A stretch of 64,000 nt of DNA from Aquimixticola soesokkakensis. Its GTDB lineage: Bacteria > Pseudomonadota > Alphaproteobacteria > Rhodobacterales > Rhodobacteraceae. Every line of letters starts with the position of its first letter. Position 1 is the stretch's first letter. The DNA is taken from positions 62,001 to 126,000 of the forward strand of contig NZ_FWFS01000001.1 of assembly GCF_900172375.1 (NCBI RefSeq), in the 5' to 3' direction. The notes beneath the pieces were generated by a model, which worked only from the letters and a program-made list of their open reading frames with translations, did not search any database and had not been told where the DNA came from. A program made the position numbers and the translations under genes. Below, one piece after another: positions 60,398 to 64,000 of the stretch.

Positions 60398-60477
60398 GTT
60401 GATCCTTTCTCCTCCCTCAAAGCGGCGCAATTTCAACGATATAGAATAGCAGAATTGCCTGTCGCCCTGCGGTGGAC

Positions 60478-60505
60478 TTGATGCCTTCGCTCGCCTACAT
60501 ATGTT
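60478..60505 (+). promoter_or_regulatory. Possible promoter of the Tim44-like operon
   Basis: TTGATG (60478-60483) and TATGTT (60500-60505) are 16 bases apart, placing a start near 60512, about 39 bases before the gene. Confidence 0.35.
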
Positions 60506-60550
60506 CAGTGCACCCGTGTTGCTACCCGAACCGCCCGAAAAGAGGTCCAG

Positions 60551-61210
60551 ATGAACCAATCCCTACTGTCGTTGATCGTGCTTGCAGGCATTGCGATCTT
60601 TCTGGTCGTTCGCTTGCGCAATGTACTGGGGACGCGCGAAGGCTTTGAAAAGCCGCCTGTTTCCGGTGCGGCGAGCGAGACATCGACACCCGCGCGCTTC
60701 GAGGTGATCGAAAACGAACCCGACCGTGATATCGTCGACAATGTCGAGGCCGGCACGCAAGTTGCCCAGACCTTGACCGCGATGAAGCTGGTCGAGCCGT
60801 CATTTTCAGTGAATGAATTCCTGCGCGGCGCGCGCGGGGCCTATGAAATGATCCTCATGGCCTTCGAGCGCGGCGATATGGACAGCGTCAAACCCTTCCT
60901 GTCCGAAGATGTGTTCGAGGCTTTCAGCGGTGTGGTGGATGATCGCAAGGCCAAAGGTCTGCGCGTTGAGGCCGAATTTGTCGGGCTGCGCGAATTGCAG
61001 ATCATCGACGCCGAATTGCATCGTGATAGCCAGGAGGGCGAGATCAAAGTGCGCTTTGTCGGGGAGATCACCTATGCGGTCTACGACAACGCGGGCACTT
61101 TGGTGGATGGCTCTGTGCAGGACATCAAACGTCAGAAAGACATCTGGACCTTCGCGCGGGCGATGGGCAAAGACGATCCCAACTGGCAGCTTGTCGCCAC
61201 TGGCGCATGA
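60551..61210 (+). CDS. Tim44/TimA-like domain protein
   Basis: The 219-residue protein has one N-terminal membrane helix (LLSLIVLAGIAIFLVVRLRNV) and a Tim44-like domain (about 80-215, FLRGARGAYEMILMAFERGDMDSVKPFLSEDVFEAF region). In mitochondria this domain recruits Hsp70 to the import motor. Alphaproteobacterial members have been proposed as ancestral relatives with envelope roles. The ATG follows AAAGAGG. The gene overlaps mltA by four bases. Confidence 0.9.
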   Translation: MNQSLLSLIVLAGIAIFLVVRLRNVLGTREGFEKPPVSGAASETSTPARFEVIENEPDRDIVDNVEAGTQVAQTLTAMKLVEPSFSVNEFLRGARGAYEMILMAFERGDMDSVKPFLSEDVFEAFSGVVDDRKAKGLRVEAEFVGLRELQIIDAELHRDSQEGEIKVRFVGEITYAVYDNAGTLVDGSVQDIKRQKDIWTFARAMGKDDPNWQLVATGA

Positions 61211-62253
61211 CGGCGCGGCGCGCTCTTGCCTGTTTGGTCCTATGCGTCAGTGCGATCGCAGGATTGGGGAGCACCTCTGTGCGCGCGGATGAGCCAAGCT
61301 ATACACTTTTGAGCTTTGATGACCTGAACGGTTGGGCTGCGGATGATATGTCTGCGGCCCTTGTGGCCTTCAACGGAACCTGTGATCTGATTGAGGGCGC
61401 GGAATGGCCGCAGCTTTGTGCGCTGGCCAAAACCGGTATCGAAGCCCGCGCGTTCTTCGAGCTGTTTTTCCGACCCGTTTTGATCGAGGACGGCACGCCG
61501 ATGCTGTTTACGGGCTATTTTGAACCCGAACTGGATGGATCACGCTTTCGCACCGAGCGCTTTCGCTACCCGCTGTATCGCAAGCCCGCGGATCTTGGCA
61601 CGCGGGACGGGTATTTCACCCGCCGCGAGATCGAAGCCGGAGCTTTGGCGGGGCGTGGGCTGGAACTGGTTTGGGTCGATGATCCGGTGGAACTGTTCTT
61701 TTTACAGGTTCAGGGATCGGGGCGGATCCGGTTTGCCGACGGCAGCGGCATGCGCGTGGGCTATGCCGCGGCGAACGGGCATCCCTATCGCTCGATCGGG
61801 CAGGAACTGGTGCGGCGTGGCGTCTTTGATATTCACCAGGTATCAGCGCAAGTGATCCGCACCTGGGTGCGCAACAACCCCTATGAGGGGGCGGAATTGC
61901 TGCGCTCCAGCCCCTCTTTCGTGTTTTTTCGCGAATATCGCAACCTCGGGTCCGCAACCGGTCCGATCGGCGCGATGAACCGCCCCGTTAGCGCGATGCG
62001 CACCGTGGCGGTCGATCCCGCCTACACGCCGCTTGGCGCACCGGTCTGGATCGAAAAATCCGGTGGTTTGAACCGCCTGATGGTCGCCCAGGACAAAGGC
62101 TCCGCGATCAAAGGCGCGCAACGCGCGGATATCTTTTTCGGCTCGGGGGATGCAGCGGGCGAGGCGGCGGGCACAATCAAGGATGGCGGGCGCATGGTTG
62201 TGTTGTTGCCGATCCAGACGGCCTATGCGCTATGCGAGGATGTGTCAGGATGA
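61207..62253 (+). CDS. mltA: Membrane-bound lytic murein transglycosylase A
   Basis: MltA cleaves the glycan strands of peptidoglycan, leaving anhydro ends. The 348 residues have a signal peptide (about 1-27), the MltA domain with LFTGYFEPELDGSR and FFLQVQGSGRIRFADG, and a C-terminal 3D domain with AVDPAYTPLGAPVWIE and the catalytic-Asp region AQDKGSAIKGAQRADIFFG. No clear lipobox is present, so it is probably soluble. It is coupled to both neighbours by four-base overlaps. Confidence 0.95.
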   Translation: MTARRALACLVLCVSAIAGLGSTSVRADEPSYTLLSFDDLNGWAADDMSAALVAFNGTCDLIEGAEWPQLCALAKTGIEARAFFELFFRPVLIEDGTPMLFTGYFEPELDGSRFRTERFRYPLYRKPADLGTRDGYFTRREIEAGALAGRGLELVWVDDPVELFFLQVQGSGRIRFADGSGMRVGYAAANGHPYRSIGQELVRRGVFDIHQVSAQVIRTWVRNNPYEGAELLRSSPSFVFFREYRNLGSATGPIGAMNRPVSAMRTVAVDPAYTPLGAPVWIEKSGGLNRLMVAQDKGSAIKGAQRADIFFGSGDAAGEAAGTIKDGGRMVVLLPIQTAYALCEDVSG

Positions 62254-62837
62254 CCCGACGGCGCAAACAACTGTCCGAGGAAGATAAGGAATTGTGGGAT
62301 GCGGTGCGCCGCTCGACCAAGCCTTTGCATCCCGAACGCGCCGCCAGACCCGTGGTCGATCACACGGAATTCGACCCTAAACCGGCCAAAAACAACGTTT
62401 CCTTGCCGCGGTTCACGTTGGGCGAAAAGGCGCAAACGCGGGTGCCCCCGCATGATTTCGCCCCCTCTATTTCTGATCATCTCAAATCAGCACCCGTTCA
62501 GATGGACCGCAAAAAACACCAGCGGATGACCCGTGGAAAGCTGTCTCCCGAAGCGCGGATCGATTTGCACGGTATGACGATGGATGCCGCGCACCCTGCC
62601 CTGACGCGTTTTATCCTGTCGGCCCATGCGGACGACAAACGTCTGGTTCTGGTGATCACCGGCAAGGGAAAGCACCGCGATGAACCGGGTCCTATTCCGG
62701 TGCGGCGCGGCGTGTTGAAAAATCAGGTGCCGCACTGGCTGTCGCTTGCGCCGCTGCGGGCAGTGGTTTTGCAAGTCACCGAAGCTCACCTGAAACATGG
62801 CGGCTCCGGTGCCTATTACGTCTATCTGCGGCGTTAG
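62250..62837 (+). CDS. Smr-domain protein
   Basis: The 195-residue protein ends in a Smr (small MutS-related) domain (about 100-195), with the signature IDLHGMTMDAAHPALTRFI, the LVLVITGKGKH loop and the HGGSGAYYVYLRR end. Smr domains are nucleases or nucleic-acid-binding modules; E. coli SmrB cuts mRNA at collided ribosomes. The N-terminal half is charged and disordered-looking. In Rhodobacterales the gene usually follows mltA. The ATG at 62250 overlaps the mltA stop (ATGA). Confidence 0.9.
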   Translation: MTRRRKQLSEEDKELWDAVRRSTKPLHPERAARPVVDHTEFDPKPAKNNVSLPRFTLGEKAQTRVPPHDFAPSISDHLKSAPVQMDRKKHQRMTRGKLSPEARIDLHGMTMDAAHPALTRFILSAHADDKRLVLVITGKGKHRDEPGPIPVRRGVLKNQVPHWLSLAPLRAVVLQVTEAHLKHGGSGAYYVYLRR

Positions 62838-62846
62838 ACACGCAAC

Positions 62847-64000
62847 CTACAGCATATAGCGGCTGACATCGGTGCTTTTGGCCATCTGCCCCAGGTTGGC
62901 TTCAACGAAGGTCTGGTCAACGGTTATCGCCTCGCCGCCGCGATCGGGCGCGGTAAAGCTGAGTTCTTCGAACACCCGTTCGATCACCGTGTAAAGCCGC
63001 CGCGCGCCGATATTTTCGACGCTGGAATTGACCTCGGCGGCGATACGCGCAAGTGCGGCGATCCCATCCTCGGTGAAGGTGACGCTGACCTCCTCCGTTT
63101 GCATCAAGGCGCGGTATTGCAACGTCAGCGCATTGTCGGTTTCCGTCAAAATACGCACAAAATCACTTTCGCTCAGCGCATTTAGCTCCACGCGGATCGG
63201 CAGCCGCCCCTGCAATTCCGGCAACAGATCGGACGGTTTGGCGATGTGAAACGCTCCAGAGGCAATGAAAAGGATGTGGTCGGTTTTCACTGCACCATGT
63301 TTTGTCGATACCGTCGTGCCCTCGATCAGGGGCAACAGGTCGCGCTGCACGCCTTCGCGGCTGACATCGCCGCCACGCGCATCCTGACGGGCGCAAACTT
63401 TGTCGATCTCGTCGATGAACACGATGCCGTTCTGTTCAACCGCCTCGACGGCGGCACGGGTCAGGGTCTCGTCATCCAAAAGCTTGTCAGCTTCCTCCGA
63501 AATCAGCACCTCGTAGCTTTCGGCAACGCTGAGGCGTTTGCGCAGCTTGCGCCCGCCAAAGGCTTTGCCGAACAGGTCGCCAAGGTTCATCATGCCGCCC
63601 ATTTGTGGCTGTCCCGGTACCTCCATGCCGCCCAGGGGGTTGGAGGTATCCAAGACCTCCAATTCGATCATAGTAGAGTCTAATTCGCCGCTTTTAAGAT
63701 TTTTGCGGAACATTTCGCGGGTCTGTTCGCGCGCATCGGTGCCTGCCAGCGCTTCGATCACGCGGTCCTCTGCGGCCTGATGCGCGGCCGCCTTGACGTC
63801 TTCGCGCATGTAGTCGCGCGTGTCGGCAATGGCAGTATCGACAAGGTCACGGATGATCTGTTCGACATCGCGACCGACATAGCCGACTTCGGTAAATTTG
63901 GTGGCTTCGACCTTGATGAACGGCGCGCGCGCAAGTTTGGCAAGGCGGCGCGAAATTTCGGTTTTGCCGACGCCCGTCGGCCCGATCATCAGGATATTTT
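62847..64000 (-). CDS. hslU: ATP-dependent protease ATPase subunit HslU, 5'-truncated by window edge
   Basis: HslU is the AAA+ unfoldase of the HslUV protease. The visible 384 residues start with [18 protein letters not shown] (Walker A), so about 50 N-terminal residues lie outside. The pore-loop GYVGRD, the Walker [15 protein letters not shown], the sensor LFIASGAFH and the terminal SRYML, which docks into HslV, are all present. An insertion domain with Asp/Gly-rich sequence lies between. hslV would be expected beyond the right end. It ends 9 bases after the convergent Smr gene. Confidence 0.97.
   Translation of the reverse strand, partial: NILMIGPTGVGKTEISRRLAKLARAPFIKVEATKFTEVGYVGRDVEQIIRDLVDTAIADTRDYMREDVKAAAHQAAEDRVIEALAGTDAREQTREMFRKNLKSGELDSTMIELEVLDTSNPLGGMEVPGQPQMGGMMNLGDLFGKAFGGRKLRKRLSVAESYEVLISEEADKLLDDETLTRAAVEAVEQNGIVFIDEIDKVCARQDARGGDVSREGVQRDLLPLIEGTTVSTKHGAVKTDHILFIASGAFHIAKPSDLLPELQGRLPIRVELNALSESDFVRILTETDNALTLQYRALMQTEEVSVTFTEDGIAALARIAAEVNSSVENIGARRLYTVIERVFEELSFTAPDRGGEAITVDQTFVEANLGQMAKSTDVSRYML

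Overview
The window is a dense, roughly 60% GC stretch of bacterial chromosome with 68 protein genes. Two of these run off the ends: dnaK on the left and hslU on the right. Gene content, gene order and protein sequences point to an alphaproteobacterium of the Rhodobacterales (Roseobacter/Rhodobacter group). Supporting signs are the rimP-nusA-ylxR-infB, hrcA-grpE, mnmE-mnmG-rsmG-parA-parB and maf-aroE-coaE-dnaQ blocks, HemJ, MltA-Smr, a receiver-PP2C phosphatase, and perfect alphaproteobacterial parS sites. I see no insertion sequence, prophage, CRISPR array, tRNA or rRNA. This is core chromosome, not an accessory island.

Layout. 1-2.7 kb: dnaK (3' part) and dnaJ. 2.8-9 kb: radC, a PstS-OmpA fusion with an unknown periplasmic partner, and secA. 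9.2-12.1 kb: a parvulin isomerase, argJ, mutT and a 47-residue orphan gene. 12.3-17.7 kb: the rimP-nusA-ylxR-infB transcription/translation operon. 17.9-26.4 kb: pip, ubiG, a MarR regulator, a nitrilase-fold hydrolase, glutaredoxin, comF, a methyltransferase, hemH with a 60-residue membrane protein, then two L,D-transpeptidases flanking a CAP-domain lipoprotein. 26.5-32.3 kb: a minus-strand run hslO, CoA pyrophosphatase, cca, ABC exporter, RlmD-type methyltransferase. 32.4-41.3 kb: a Nudix hydrolase, a divergent receiver-phosphatase/Hpt signalling pair, ilvA, argG, a PfkB kinase and malic enzyme. 41.4-48.7 kb: mutS, grpE, hrcA, rph, rdgB, a Rid protein and hemW.

48.7-59.2 kb is the most informative part. 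The operon mnmE-mnmG-rsmG-parA-parB, rho and hemJ is transcribed leftward, and maf-aroE-coaE-dnaQ rightward. Between hemJ and maf lies the only intergenic region longer than 300 bases (56083-56497). It has an AT-rich block and a cluster of DnaA-box-like 9-mers, one perfect. Two perfect parS sites and two degenerate ones lie 3-10 kb to its left. I interpret this as the chromosomal replication origin with its ParABS partition locus. The right end carries secB, fxsA, a Tim44-like gene, mltA, an Smr-domain gene and hslU.

The genes are mostly housekeeping: protein folding and export (DnaKJ, GrpE/HrcA, SecA/SecB, Hsp33, HslU), replication, repair and segregation (DnaQ, MutS, MutT, RadC, ParAB), RNA maturation (Cca, RNase PH, MnmEG, RsmG), haem synthesis (HemH, HemJ, HemW) and envelope remodelling. 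The least understood items are the PstS-OmpA pair, the two very small genes, and the phosphatase/Hpt pair, whose shared promoter region carries a perfect CtrA-type box.
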